This document shows, in pieces, positions 1-10,312 of a DNA stretch of 64,000 nucleotides; the stretch's first letter is position 1; every line of letters starts with the position of its first letter. The position numbers and the translations under genes are program-made. Origin of the DNA: Hydractinia symbiolongicarpus (lineage: Eukaryota; Cnidaria; Hydrozoa; Anthoathecata; Hydractiniidae); assembly GCF_029227915.1 (NCBI RefSeq), contig NC_079878.1, forward strand, positions 18,602,001 to 18,666,000, written 5' to 3'. The notes below the pieces were generated by a model. That model had not been told where the DNA came from, ran no database searches, and saw nothing but the letters and a program-made list of their open reading frames with translations.

Positions 1-154
1 TGTCTATAAAAATCCCTTGTCTCTACGGAGTCGTTATAGAATTTGAACATCCCTTTATTATAATAACTAGGGCCCAACTAAGGATTTTTACATTTGCAAT
101 AACCTCCGTTGTATGTTATATACATCATATAGTGTTGCCAGCACATAAGCTTAC

Positions 155-652
155 CTTTTATGAAGAACCTCCTTCCACACTTGCATCTGTCATATTTATC
201 GAGAATAATTCCACATTCGTCGCAGTAATCAGTCATTTATTTGAGAGGGCTCTGAAACGATCCGGAACATATTCGAGGAGCGCTGGATTGTCACATACTG
301 CCTCATCACATAGTTCCTGTGTTTTTAAATGATCGGGTACATACCTGAACATCAGGCTCTCCCTTCTGAATGCATCATTACACATCTCCTGTGTCTTTAA
401 ATGATCGGGTACTAACATTAATGTCCAGGGATGTTCACGAACTACGGAAGTACACATTTCCTGCGTTTTGAAATGATCGGGTACGAACATTAGTGTCCAT
501 GAATTAGCACGGGCTATTCGATCAGGCATTATGAGATGATCATTAATGGACATCTTTATTATATATTTTGATTCCAACCAACAATTTTTTGTAGCACGGT
601 CATGATAATTTTTACTCATACTCTGTATAATAACATATATGCCTTTGCGCAT
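155..652 (-). CDS. VPDHLKTQEMC-repeat protein fragment with C-terminal zinc ribbon
   Basis: A minus-strand ORF runs from 652 to 233 (139 aa). Its second half is a tandem array of about three units built on VPDHLKTQEMC, followed by a variable stretch of roughly 20 residues (NDAFRRES, DEAVCDNP and similar). The frame closes with TGA at 235-233. An overlapping frame (ATG at 236) continues with CDEC...CKC, a compact four-cysteine zinc-ribbon-like motif, then reaches a good donor (AAAG|GTAAGC) with the exon ending at 155. One small frameshift therefore separates the repeats from the zinc ribbon. I know this repeat, with its VPD and TQEMC signature, as a recurrent uncharacterised family in cnidarian genomes, perhaps related to DUF4116-like repeats. 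Its function is unknown. The ATG at 652 may not be the true start, and the downstream exon is off the window or lost. Confidence 0.55.
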
Positions 653-835
653 GCTTTGATGATGTCATATATATTATTATGTGTTAGAAAGTGTGACTAG
701 CATTTTAAGGAATTTCCCTTTACTCATATTCTGTATACTAGCATATATAATATTGCGCATGCGTTAATGATGTCATATATCTTACATTTAATATTATTTT
801 GTGTTGGTTATTGGTATTTAATATTATTATGTGTT
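608..835. repeat. Tandem duplication upstream of the repeat-protein ORF
   Basis: Two diverged direct copies of about 110 bp lie side by side. Each runs TTTACTCATA-TCTGTATA, then TTGCGCATGC, then GATGATGTCATATAT or its variant, then TATTATTATGTGTT. A partial third copy of the last segment follows. From 836 to 1,284 the DNA is AT-rich and I see nothing recognisable. Confidence 0.6.
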
Positions 836-1284
836 GATATCAGCATATGATTTCATTTTCCTTGTTTTTGGGATGAGGTGGTGGTGAAAATGGTGTAAGC
901 GGGGTTTTTGGGGGTAAAGGTGTGGAAGGATCGAAAAACCGCTTATTCTCACTCCCTACTACTACTGCTAGAAACTTTAAAAATATAGCTAAAATATGTT
1001 ACCCTTAGGCTAATTAAAATCGACTGTCCTAAAACAAGCTAAATAAAAAGAAGATTAAATATAATAAGAAAAAGCTAATTCATATATTCACCGTTAGAAA
1101 TATATGTGGCACAAAGACGACAACGGTACTGAATACACGGAATGTTGTTAGCTCGTGTTCGAATAAGGACAACAAAGAGGCATTTCGAGTTTGGAAGCTG
1201 CTCCCATAATTTAGATGTAATATAAGAGACGCTTAATAGGCCATGATTTGTGGTACGAATTCTGCGCCTTTTATAAGAACTTAA

Positions 1285-1667
1285 TACACGGAGACTATAT
1301 GCAGTCTTTTTGAATGCATTTCATGTAGAAGGGCATCTGATTTAGTTTTGTTTTGAAAACCTTCTTTAACAATGTTTGGCAGAACTTTTCATGAATACTG
1401 ATTCTGTATTTATTTGCTATACTCTGAATGCTATTAATTTTATGTAGTAGAGCTCTACAAGAAAATCCCCATATAAGAGGGCAGTAATTAAATATGTTAT
1501 AAATAAATGTATTTGCAATAAAATTTCGCTTATAATAAGACATATATGGTGATATACGTTTTAGGGCATTGATGTAGGCATTAGCCTTTCTACATAATGG
1601 AAGAACATGTTGCGTAAAAGAAAGCTTATTGTCAAGAATTATACCCAACAAATTTACGTATTGAGAC
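1285..1667 (-). pseudogene. Non-LTR retrotransposon RT C-terminal fragment
   Basis: The minus-strand reading contains LLGIILDNKLSF, then a thumb region with FNYCPLIWGFSCR and LHKINSIQ. This is the order seen after the palm domain in CR1/jockey-type reverse transcriptases, where LGv-lD-kL-F is followed by yCpliW. The catalytic box and endonuclease are absent. The fragment is cut at about 1,667 by a short Helitron-like element, and its 3' tail is not evident. It is a dead copy. Confidence 0.75.
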
Positions 1668-1841
1668 TCTTCTCTATAATAATAGCCGTTGTCTGTCTGT
1701 CTCTGCGCGGACCCCCGCTGAGTTTGAAAATAATGTTACGGAAACACGAATATCAAATGCGATATATTTTATCCACTTTGTTGCGACGGGTAAATATAAA
1801 GGACGGGCGAACCCGTGGATTTTTCCACGGGCAACGACTAG
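1668..1841 (+). mobile_element. Short non-autonomous Helitron-like element (174 bp)
   Basis: The 5' end is TCTTCTCTATAATAATAG, followed by a GTCTGTCTGTCTCTG block. The 3' end has a perfect hairpin, CCCGTGGA-TTTT-TCCACGGG at 1,812-1,831, then ten bases ending in CTAG and a T. Canonical Helitrons start TC, end in a hairpin followed by CTRR, and insert between A and T. The 3' end fits this exactly. The 5' flank here is C rather than A, so the left boundary is less sure. Other copies of the family in this window share both ends. Confidence 0.7.
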
Positions 1842-1874
1842 TTTAATATATTATTTTTCAAATTTAAAGTAACA

Positions 1875-2500
1875 AAATCTTCGTCTTTTGATTTTCCTAC
1901 TGTCATCGCTTTATCCTATTTTCATAAAAAGTTATTCTACAAAATAAAACTACTGCGCAATTTCTTTAGCTAGACAGGGTAACAGCGGGGGCTGTTTCTG
2001 CTGTTTTTATTCAAACCGAAGATGCAATATAGTTTTTTTTTGGAGAATGTTGCGATTAATTTTTATCTTTCACGGCAACTTTTCCCATAAAATAAAACAA
2101 TGTTCCAGGATTCTTTTTGCTTCAACAGGGTAAAAACAGCTTATAAACTGTGTTTTTAACTTTAAATGTTACCAAAACTGCTGTGTGATTGTTTTAGCTG
2201 TGTAGGGTAATAACAAGTTGTTTACTGTCTGTTTGTTTGAACTGGAGTTAGGACATATTTTTTGAAAATGGGTATTATGCCTATACGTATGTGCGACACA
2301 GTATATCTGCACTAAGCACTCCGTCCAGTGACAAGCTGTTACCTGGGTTTCTATTTAACAGAGGTTGTGCTAAAGTTTTTAAAGTGTATTAAACCTATAT
2401 AAATGTTTGACATTGTTTACCTGTACTAAGCGCTCACCCCGGATTAAAATTAATTTTCTAAGTTTCACCGGGAACATTTTTGGTAAAAAATTAAAGGAAA
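1875..2500 (+). repeat. R2 interspersed repeat, copy a
   Basis: Similar to 18,985-19,610 in inverted orientation, with a fragment at 6,960-7,125. Shared blocks include ATTATGCCTATACGTATGTGCGA, TACCTGTACTAAGCGCTCAC and ACAAAATAAAACTACTG-like segments (some slightly diverged between copies). Internally the motif ACAGGGTAA plus a run to a CTGTTTTT block recurs about three times, which suggests a degenerate tandem structure. It has no coding capacity. Confidence 0.7.
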
Positions 2501-2637
2501 ATTGGCTGACTGTTTTCGCTATGACAGGGACAGGGTTGCAGGATTTTGATATCCACAAAACAAGTTAAGTAGGTTATGTGTGCTGTAAATCCATAAGCGT
2601 ATATAATATGCACCTGTTACTTATTCATATATATTCA

Positions 2638-2707
2638 TGCTCTGTTGGTCTAATGGCTATGACACACAAGCAAATGAGAGATCTAGGTTCAAATACTGGA
2701 CAGGCCT
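2638..2707 (+). other. tRNA-like (SINE-type) segment
   Basis: An A-box-like TGGTCTAATGGC is followed about 40 bases on by a B-box-like GGTTCAAATACT, the spacing of an internal Pol III promoter. No complete acceptor stem pairs, so this is read as a decayed tRNA-derived SINE head or tRNA pseudogene. From 2,708 to 3,190 I see nothing else. Confidence 0.4.
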
Positions 2708-3189
2708 AGGAAAAACATTATCTTGTACCTACAACAATCAGGTAATAATAAGTATATGATTTGTATATAGCTATTGTGAGGATATTAGGTATTCTTTGAA
2801 CGTGCATTGCTTCGAGTTATGTTTCTATCTCCCCTTTGACAATACCACACAAACTCGTGTCAAAGCACAGACGATAGTTATGTAAATCCTGGTGTTACTA
2901 AGAAAATATTACGGGTACTGGAAATAAAATACTGATCAAACTCGAAGTGACGTCATTTTGTTATCCTTACTTCGTTTATCTTATGTAGCTACCAATGTTA
3001 ACGGCATGGGCAATTTTTTTGATCAGACGGTGAATGAAAAGAGTACAACTTAAGATGGCGTTGTGGCGCGTGGTCATGCTGTTGCTGATTTGTACTCCTG
3101 AGTATGACTTTGTTCCGAGAAGTCGTAAAGAAAAGCAGTTTAAATTAGGAAAAAAGAACAGTTTTTGGAAACAAATCTACGAAATCTAT

Positions 3190-5890
3190 TTGGATCGAGC
3201 TTTCTCAAAAACATTTAAAATCTTTTCTTATCAGAGGTGTTATTACAAACCACCTGATTCACCGAAATATCTTTCAAAAAATTTCAACACTGACTTTAAC
3301 GAGAGTTTGATTAATGCACAAGAAGAACGAAAGGAAGTAATTTTGCTTGGGGATTTCAACGCAAACTATTTGAGAAGAAACGACGATAAAAATAAAAAAT
3401 CCATTATAGAAACAAATGGATTCAACCAACTTATTACAACACCCACTCATATTATGAAAACAACAGAGTCGATTATAGATATTATTATATACCCGTAAGC
3501 AAAAACAGCCATTGAATAAATAATCGTATTCCACCCGTATTATTCAATGCTTGTGACGTAACAATAGTTTTGACAAAACATTCGTAAACGCATGTTTTGA
3601 TTTTATCCTTTCCGCCTCATTAATTTTTATCGTAATTAACTGTGATTGGTTGTTTCTTAGTGGTCCGTTTTCGTCTCTTTGTACCGTGTCTATTTCAATA
3701 ACATTTCGAAAACATGTCGATTTCACAAAAAAATGTTTCGATCTACACTATAAAATGAAACGAAAACAAAACAAACACAAAACAAAATAAGTAATATTAA
3801 TTATAACAATCTCTTTTGGGTATATAATAAAACATATATACAATAGGTAAACATAGGTTATTGAATTTATTAACCCTCGGTGATATTATATTCAACTCCG
3901 CTGCGCGTCGTTGAATATAAATCACCTCGGGTTAATAAATCTCAATAACCTATGTTTACCTATTGTATATCTACTTATAATTGCAACTAACAATCCAGCA
4001 GCTATATCAAAAGTTATTGTTCATCCACTTCCCTTTGGGACCACGAACTTATTGGGTGTGTGAGAAAAAGTAATCACATCAAATACGAATCAAAGACATT
4101 ATTATGTAGAGATTATAAAGATTATGAGCCTGAGAAATTTAATGTGTTAGAAATATATGAATTTAATGACGTTGACAGAGCAACTAACTTTTTCACACAA
4201 TCGCTTAGAAACGCTCTTGATGTAAATGCACCTTTCAAAATAAAAACATTGAGAGGAAAACCCTCTCCGTGGTTGAAAAAGACATTAAGCGATATATTGA
4301 CAATAAGAACTGACTTTTAAAGAAAGCCCGTGAAACTAAATGTGAAAATGACTGGGAGGAATATCGATGGGCACGCAATATATGTAAATGGGAAAGTGAG
4401 AGAATTAAAACAGAAATATCATCGTTACCTGATTTAAGAAAACAAGTCTAACCCAAGAAAATTTTGGATTGCCAGTTAAAGCGGTATTTCCTTCTAAATC
4501 AAAACTGTCTATGGGATTTTCAACTAAATCCGTTAATAAAATTCTAGCAAACCAATTTTAGGGATACTTGTTAGCGAGCGTTGTTAGCGAGCTAAAGTCT
4601 AAAGTTATTTCCTTCTCGAATAACGTATGAAGATATCACGAAAGAAAAGCTATACGAACAACTCAAATTTCTCGTTTCGCTAATGTGTTTTAGACCTTTG
4701 TTAAAAAACAAAAGCTGCTGGAGCAAATGAGTTACCACACGGAATGATAAAAGACTGTAGCAAGGAAATATTGAATCCGTTAACATATATAATAAACTTA
4801 TCTCTAAGAAGGGGTACAGTAACATCTGTATGGAAGACTGCACGGATTACTCCGATATTTAAAACTGGAGATATCAAGAAACCTGAAAACTATAGGCCTA
4901 TCTCAATCATTGGACATAGGCTTCTGCTCAACAAATTACATAAATATGGCATTGGTGTCGTGCAGCACGAATGGATGAAAAGTTATCTATATCGTCGTCA
5001 ACAATTCGTAAATCTGGAAGGACAATCCTCAATGAATCAACCATTGTCGTCAGGTGTGCCGCAGGGTTCCATTCTGGGACCACTATTATTCGTACTGTTT
5101 TTTAACGACTTTCCTGATGTTTCTTATCGTGGACAACCAATCAGCAACGTCACAGAATATAAGTATCTTGGCAGCATCGTTGACTAGCTGCTCAATTTTA
5201 ACAGTAATTTCAATCAAACATACAAGAAAGCCAGTCGGTGATTGAAATTATCGAAACGATTAAGAGTATATTTAACTACGGATGCTGCTTACAGCATATT
5301 CACAATAATGATCCAACAAATTTTACCGTACTCTAGCACTGTTAAACTTCCTTACACAGCCCCACAGCAAAAAGTTTAAGTCGTTGAAAAATCGAGCAGA
5401 ACAAATAATAGGTCGCAAGGTACCATCGATTTTGATGTCGGTACGACGAGAAGCATGTTGTTTGTGTCTTAATACAACTATTTGTGTTCTTCAATAATAA
5501 CGTCGAGAAAAACGTTTATAACATAGAAACCAGAAACTCTGGACACTTAGTAAGGCTACCAAAAGAAAAGTTCGAGGTAGCGAAACAGTCATTCGCATTT
5601 GCAGGGGCGAAAAAATATAACGATCTTCCTTTAAATATTAGAGAAATTGAATCTATTGTATTTTTAAAAAGCATCGAAGAAGCATTAGAATCTTACCCTT
5701 TTAATATTGTATATGTATATCGGTACTTCTTTTCAGCATTTTTTCCTTTTATTCTATCTATTTTATTTTTTATTTTAATTTATTTTATGTAGGACAAACA
5801 TTGATAACAGTGACAACTTTTATATATTGTTGCGACACTGAAGCTTTGCACCTATTAAAATATGGTAATAATAATAATAATAATTTCTGG
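3190..5890 (+). pseudogene. CR1/L2-like LINE with endonuclease and RT, internally deleted
   Basis: Endonuclease signatures are CYYKPPDSPKYL, LLGDFNANY and SIIDII at 3,235-3,489. After a 496-bp insertion the endonuclease resumes at 3,986 with ITNNPAAIS, DHELIGCVRK and CRDYKDY up to about 4,320. The RT region (4,740-5,187) shows WKTARITPIFK, NYRPIS and SGVPQGSILGPLLF. The palm is collapsed by two deletions, one after YRPISII and one after FNDFPDVS, and the YADD box is missing. A thumb-like tail follows (5,260-5,720, with FAGAKKYNDLPLNIR). The 3' end shows a short (AAT)n run at 5,869-5,886. Stops and frameshifts make it inactive. Its endonuclease frame differs from the minus-strand LINE at 16-18 kb. 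Confidence 0.8.
3490..3985. mobile_element. Fold-back insertion inside a LINE endonuclease
   Basis: The LINE frame breaks at 3,489 and resumes in frame at 3,986. The 496-bp insert carries a long hairpin: the arm at about 3,835-3,895 pairs with 3,909-3,970 (core TACAATAGGTAAACATAGG and its complement), around a GC-rich centre CTCCGCTGCGCGTCG. A second short inverted repeat (CATTGAATAA...TTATTCAATG) lies at about 3,513-3,551. I see no clean target duplication and no coding capacity. Confidence 0.7.
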
Positions 5891-5899
5891 AAAAACGGT

Positions 5900-8095
5900 T
5901 TTTTATACTGTATCGTTAAAATCACAAACTTTCTTGCAGACATGACGACGTCATTCATAATCGCAATGACAACATTTTTGATTCCAATGACATCATTAAA
6001 AATACCTTTATTTGAGAAACTAATTTTTATATCCTCAGTCCACAAGTCTACCCAAGCTTAAGACTGTAGCATCAGTATCGTGAGAAATCAAAATTTGTTG
6101 TAATACCGTGTGACGTCATTCCTGATCCATATGACGTCATCAAATTCCTTTTTATTTATAATGAGTTTGTATTACAACATTTTGCAGCTGTGACACATTT
6201 AGCGTAAGAAAGTTGAGCACATTGAGCGGCGACTCTAAAAAGTTTTGGCCACGGACGCTTTAATGGTAAGGGAACATACACAAAATTTTTTATAAAGGTT
6301 AAAACTTCGTTAAAATTAAGATAGCTAATAAAGATTTACCTTCAACGCTTCCGGTGTTCTTTGTTGTATTTGTCGCCAACTGAAAAACACTTTGCAAAAA
6401 AATGTGTTGTATACTTTAAGTAACTTTAAAGGAGAACTAACAAGTTAAACAAATTAAGTGACTAAAATAAATGCATTATTATTTTTAACGCAATTTTTAG
6501 TATGAACCCCGTCATCTCACTCGCCGATTCCGCTCACGAGTCATAAAACACAAGTGCGGTAAAACTACCGGCTCTGTTTTGACGAAGAGCATTTTAGTTT
6601 GGAAGTGATGTTGTCGGGTTTGTAGGTCTCCTTTTCACTTTTTCTCTTCTATATACTTTGTTTCTATAGGAAAATTTATTTTCTCATGTTTTCACATGTT
6701 ACCATGAATATATTGTCACGTTTTCTAGCCATGTTTAAATCTTAAACAACCAATTTTAAGATTTTGGCTATGACCGTATAGCTATCCTTATTCATCTTGT
6801 TTGTCAAGTTTCATTCAGTTATATTATTATTAATTTTTATGTTAGATGTGGCTATCTGGCTAGTTAGCTCTGGCTAAAAAATAAAAGTAGCCATATGAAG
6901 TTTGTCTTACAACAAAATTCTTAATCCATAATTCCTATGCAGTTAGCTAGGTAGCTATATCTTTTATTACTGTCATGAATACCTGTTTTACAAAATAAAA
7001 TTGCTGAGTGATGGGTAATGATAGGCTATTTCTTGTTGCGATAATTTTCTATACGCCTATACGCATGTGCGACACGGACAGTTTTCTGTGTTTTTATTTA
7101 AACCAAGGAAAACATATAAGAAGTTTTTTTTGTTAGTTCTCCATTAAAACGAACAACTTCAAATCAATCAATAAGTAGCTTGACAGTAATTCCATAGGAT
7201 ACCATAACATTTTTCGCAAGAATAAGATAATCTGCATTTTAACATAACCTGTATAATCTACACGGCTGACATATTCCTTTAAATGCTGCCATAACCCAAA
7301 GATAAAACAGCATTATTCGCTAATTTTTTTAATGCACTGACGTCAGTCACATGTATTGGCATCAAAAATGAGTTAATTTTTCAGCTAGCAAAATAAGACA
7401 TTGAAACATCCCTTTTGAGAAACTCACAGACACGAATTTATCGTATTATTACATAAGAGTAGTTGAATGGCCCGTGGAAAACCTATTTCATTAGCAGGAT
7501 GTATACTGTGATGACGGCCTCAATGATCCATGGATGTGTGTGAAAGGGTTAGGGATGGAGGTGACGTCACGCTATGATGAAGTCAAAAAAATATGAAAAC
7601 AAGATACTTGATAGCTGCACGATCAGAAATCCTATGACATATACAATTTATTTGCCAATGTCTTCACCCAAATTACAACACGATTCCCTCATCTTCATAA
7701 GCACTCCAGCCACAATATTAAAAAATCTTGTGAGTGAATTCTCCCACAAATTGTAAATACGATAACGTTTTAAACTATTTTACTTTTAAATTATAGCGCC
7801 TTAAGGCGAGAAAAGTTAATGTTTAAGAAAATAATAGGCCTTGTGTTTTCATGTTCCTACAGCGTTTTTTAAATTCACTCTACGGGTTTTCCAGAGTGAC
7901 AAAACGCCATTTTAAAGAAATGTGCCATCTTGTTTAGTGTTAAGTCATGTGCTTGGTTAAACTCTACTGTTGCTGCCAGTTAGATGTAGTAAGAGAAAAA
8001 TAGAAAAAATCAGTGTCGGTATATAGCTCTTTTCCACTAAAATTTAGCCCCAAATCAGTAAACTTATTGCGTTGTAACCAACATTAAAAATTTAT
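5900..8095. other. Intergenic AT-rich stretch without recognisable genes
   Basis: Only short random ORFs are present. Paired GTGACGTCAT/ATGACGTCAT words occur near 6,110-6,135, and an R2 fragment lies at 6,960-7,125. Nothing else is recognised. Confidence 0.6.
6960..7125 (+). repeat. R2 repeat fragment, copy c
   Basis: Contains CTACAAAATAAA-like, GGGTAATGATAGG, TATACGCCTATACGCATGTG and GTTTTTATTTAAACC blocks. These are in the same order as 1,920-2,290, but about half the intervening sequence is missing. Confidence 0.55.
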
Positions 8096-8099
8096 GGAC

Positions 8100-8990
8100 T
8101 AGGCATACATATATATTTAAAATCCACTTACGCAAAAAAACAATAGAAAAGATCTGTCATGTAAATTTTGATGACATCAGCAAATATTTCAGTATACTGA
8201 ATACTGCCTTTCAACAAAAAAAAATAATCTGAAAATGCAAAAAAGACTGTTTCCAAAACAGTTCTGAAAATCTTACACAAATATGAAATGTCAAATACCA
8301 TGAAATACTCCCAAGAAAACCTTACACAAAATACGAAAAACAACAGCTTGCAAGGTGTAAAACACTTACAACACCGACAATACTAGTAAAGTCAGAAATA
8401 ACACATATTTACATCTTATTAAGTGCTTACATTGAAAACCTTTTACATTTAAATCTGAATTGTCAAAAGAAAAAGACTCGCATGAACAAGCACGAACTGA
8501 TGATCCGTACTGCCCTTTACCAACCATTTTAAACCAAAATGTCAATAAAAGCAATAAGGAAGGAGTAAATTTCGAATCAACAAAGATCATTATCTTGGAA
8601 ACGATATATATGACCCGTCGTCACAAAATTGTACACAAAAGGTAAAACAGACCGGTTTTTAAGGAGCACATCCAGGCCAACAAAAATCAGTTCTTTCAGC
8701 ATTGCTTTTACCCTAAATCTTTCTCAAAAAGGTTATGAAACACAGCAAGTTATGGAAAAATCAGTCATTTCAGTGCTTCAGTCCTCACCCATTAGATTCT
8801 AAAAATTCTAAAAAAATTGTTCTTCTAGTATATTGCATGTGATCGGTTTCCACAAAGTTTACACAAAATTTCAAAAAAATTGTAGTTTGCAACACAAACA
8901 ATATAAACAGACAAAAATACGATCCTCCCCCTAACAATATCAACAACCTTTGTAATAATATCAATAACACTTGTAGAAATAACCTAGTAA
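8100..8990. repeat. R3 interspersed repeat, copy a
   Basis: Shares many blocks with 36,050-37,330, including CAGCTTGCAAGGTGTAAAA, GTCAGAAATAAC, ACATCTTAT and AACAAAGATC. In the second copy this sequence is the interior of a complete non-autonomous Helitron, so this copy is probably a decayed Helitron body without visible ends. The small ORFs across it are not conserved between copies. Confidence 0.6.
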
Positions 8991-9050
8991 CTGGCTCACA
9001 AAAGATTAACTGTATGTCAAAAACAAAATAGTAAAAATAAATCCACTTAA

Positions 9051-10308
9051 AGGCGCGTAATCACCTTGTAGGCAATTTTTTTTGAGGTACCTATTTTATA
9101 GTAAATATTGAAAGATATACATGAGAAAATATTATCCTGAAAATTTTATTGAAAACTGACAACCAGAATATGTTCAAATGTTTCATAGAAATAGCAAACT
9201 CACCCCAATTTCTCTTAGCCTACAGAATCGCCATTACATTTCATTGCACGAATCATGCGATAATAAACGCACGGCAAAATCGAACACATGGCTGCTGGAT
9301 TCATGCCATTACAGAAAAAATAATGAATGAGGGAGAGCATCTGTAGCTGTGTTTCCATCGTAATGCTTTTATAAATGTATCAACAAAGTTCCGAACATGA
9401 TAAATCAGATAAATCAATCGAAGTTTCTGTGTCATTCTTTATTACTTAAACGTTTTAACTTACTGAAATCAGACTTCTTTGCAACAACGAACTCTTCTTC
9501 TTCTTGTTTCTTAAGATAGTTTTGCCTCGCTAGCTATCTTACTTTTTGATTATTTACCTTTGTTCAAACAGTTAGTCATTTCCTTAAGGAGGCATTATCA
9601 GATCTAGACAATTAGAATACCTAAATTTTTAGAATTTCCCCTTTTATGCTCTAAATTTAATTATGTCCATAATGCTTCAACTATCTATAACTATTACAAT
9701 GTGCATTCTCCTCCGTTGGGCTTTTTTGCTTATAATATGAAATAATCCCGGTCATGCTAATATAAAAAGGCAGATCATGATAAATATTAATTATTAACTA
9801 CACGAGACAATATTGCGATTTCTTCTTTCTGTTTCATTTTGTCTGTGGTCTCCCAAAACAATGGCGAATAGAATACAGAGAAAATTATTTTTTTCTTCTG
9901 TGTCTTTCCAATAGAAACTCCTGGGAAAAAATTTCTTTCCAATTTTTGATGCCACGTTTTACAAAGAAAAAACAAGCCAAAAATACCGCGTGAACGGAGT
10001 CTACCATAATGGCGATATTATCGAACTCCATCTGAGTGCTCATTTAAAGTTAAGGCCGTTTGTTTACCTACAGTTTCACACGAACATTTTGCGACGGTCC
10101 GCTTATTAGACGGGAATAAGAGATCAACAAGATCGTTAAATATGGCGGCTAGAAAACAACAACAATAATTTTAAGATATTGAAGTACCATTATTTCCATT
10201 TCTAGTAAGTTTTATATTCTTCAGGAAAGGCATAACTCTGTCTGAACTTTGAAATTAATAAAAAAAATGTATATGTTAATTTTTTTTGAAAAGGGTGATT
10301 ACGCGCCT
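9051..10308. mobile_element. TTAA-flanked DNA transposon (1,258 bp)
   Basis: The left end is TTAA|AGGCGCGTAATCACC and the right end is its exact complement, GGTGATTACGCGCCT|TTAA. TTAA sits at 9,047-9,050 and 10,309-10,312. A TTAA target duplication is the mark of the piggyBac and Kolobok superfamilies. The terminal sequence is not the CCY start of piggyBac, so Kolobok-like is preferred. No transposase ORF is seen inside, which makes it non-autonomous. It lies directly after the R3 copy. Confidence 0.8.
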
Positions 10309-10312
10309 TTAA

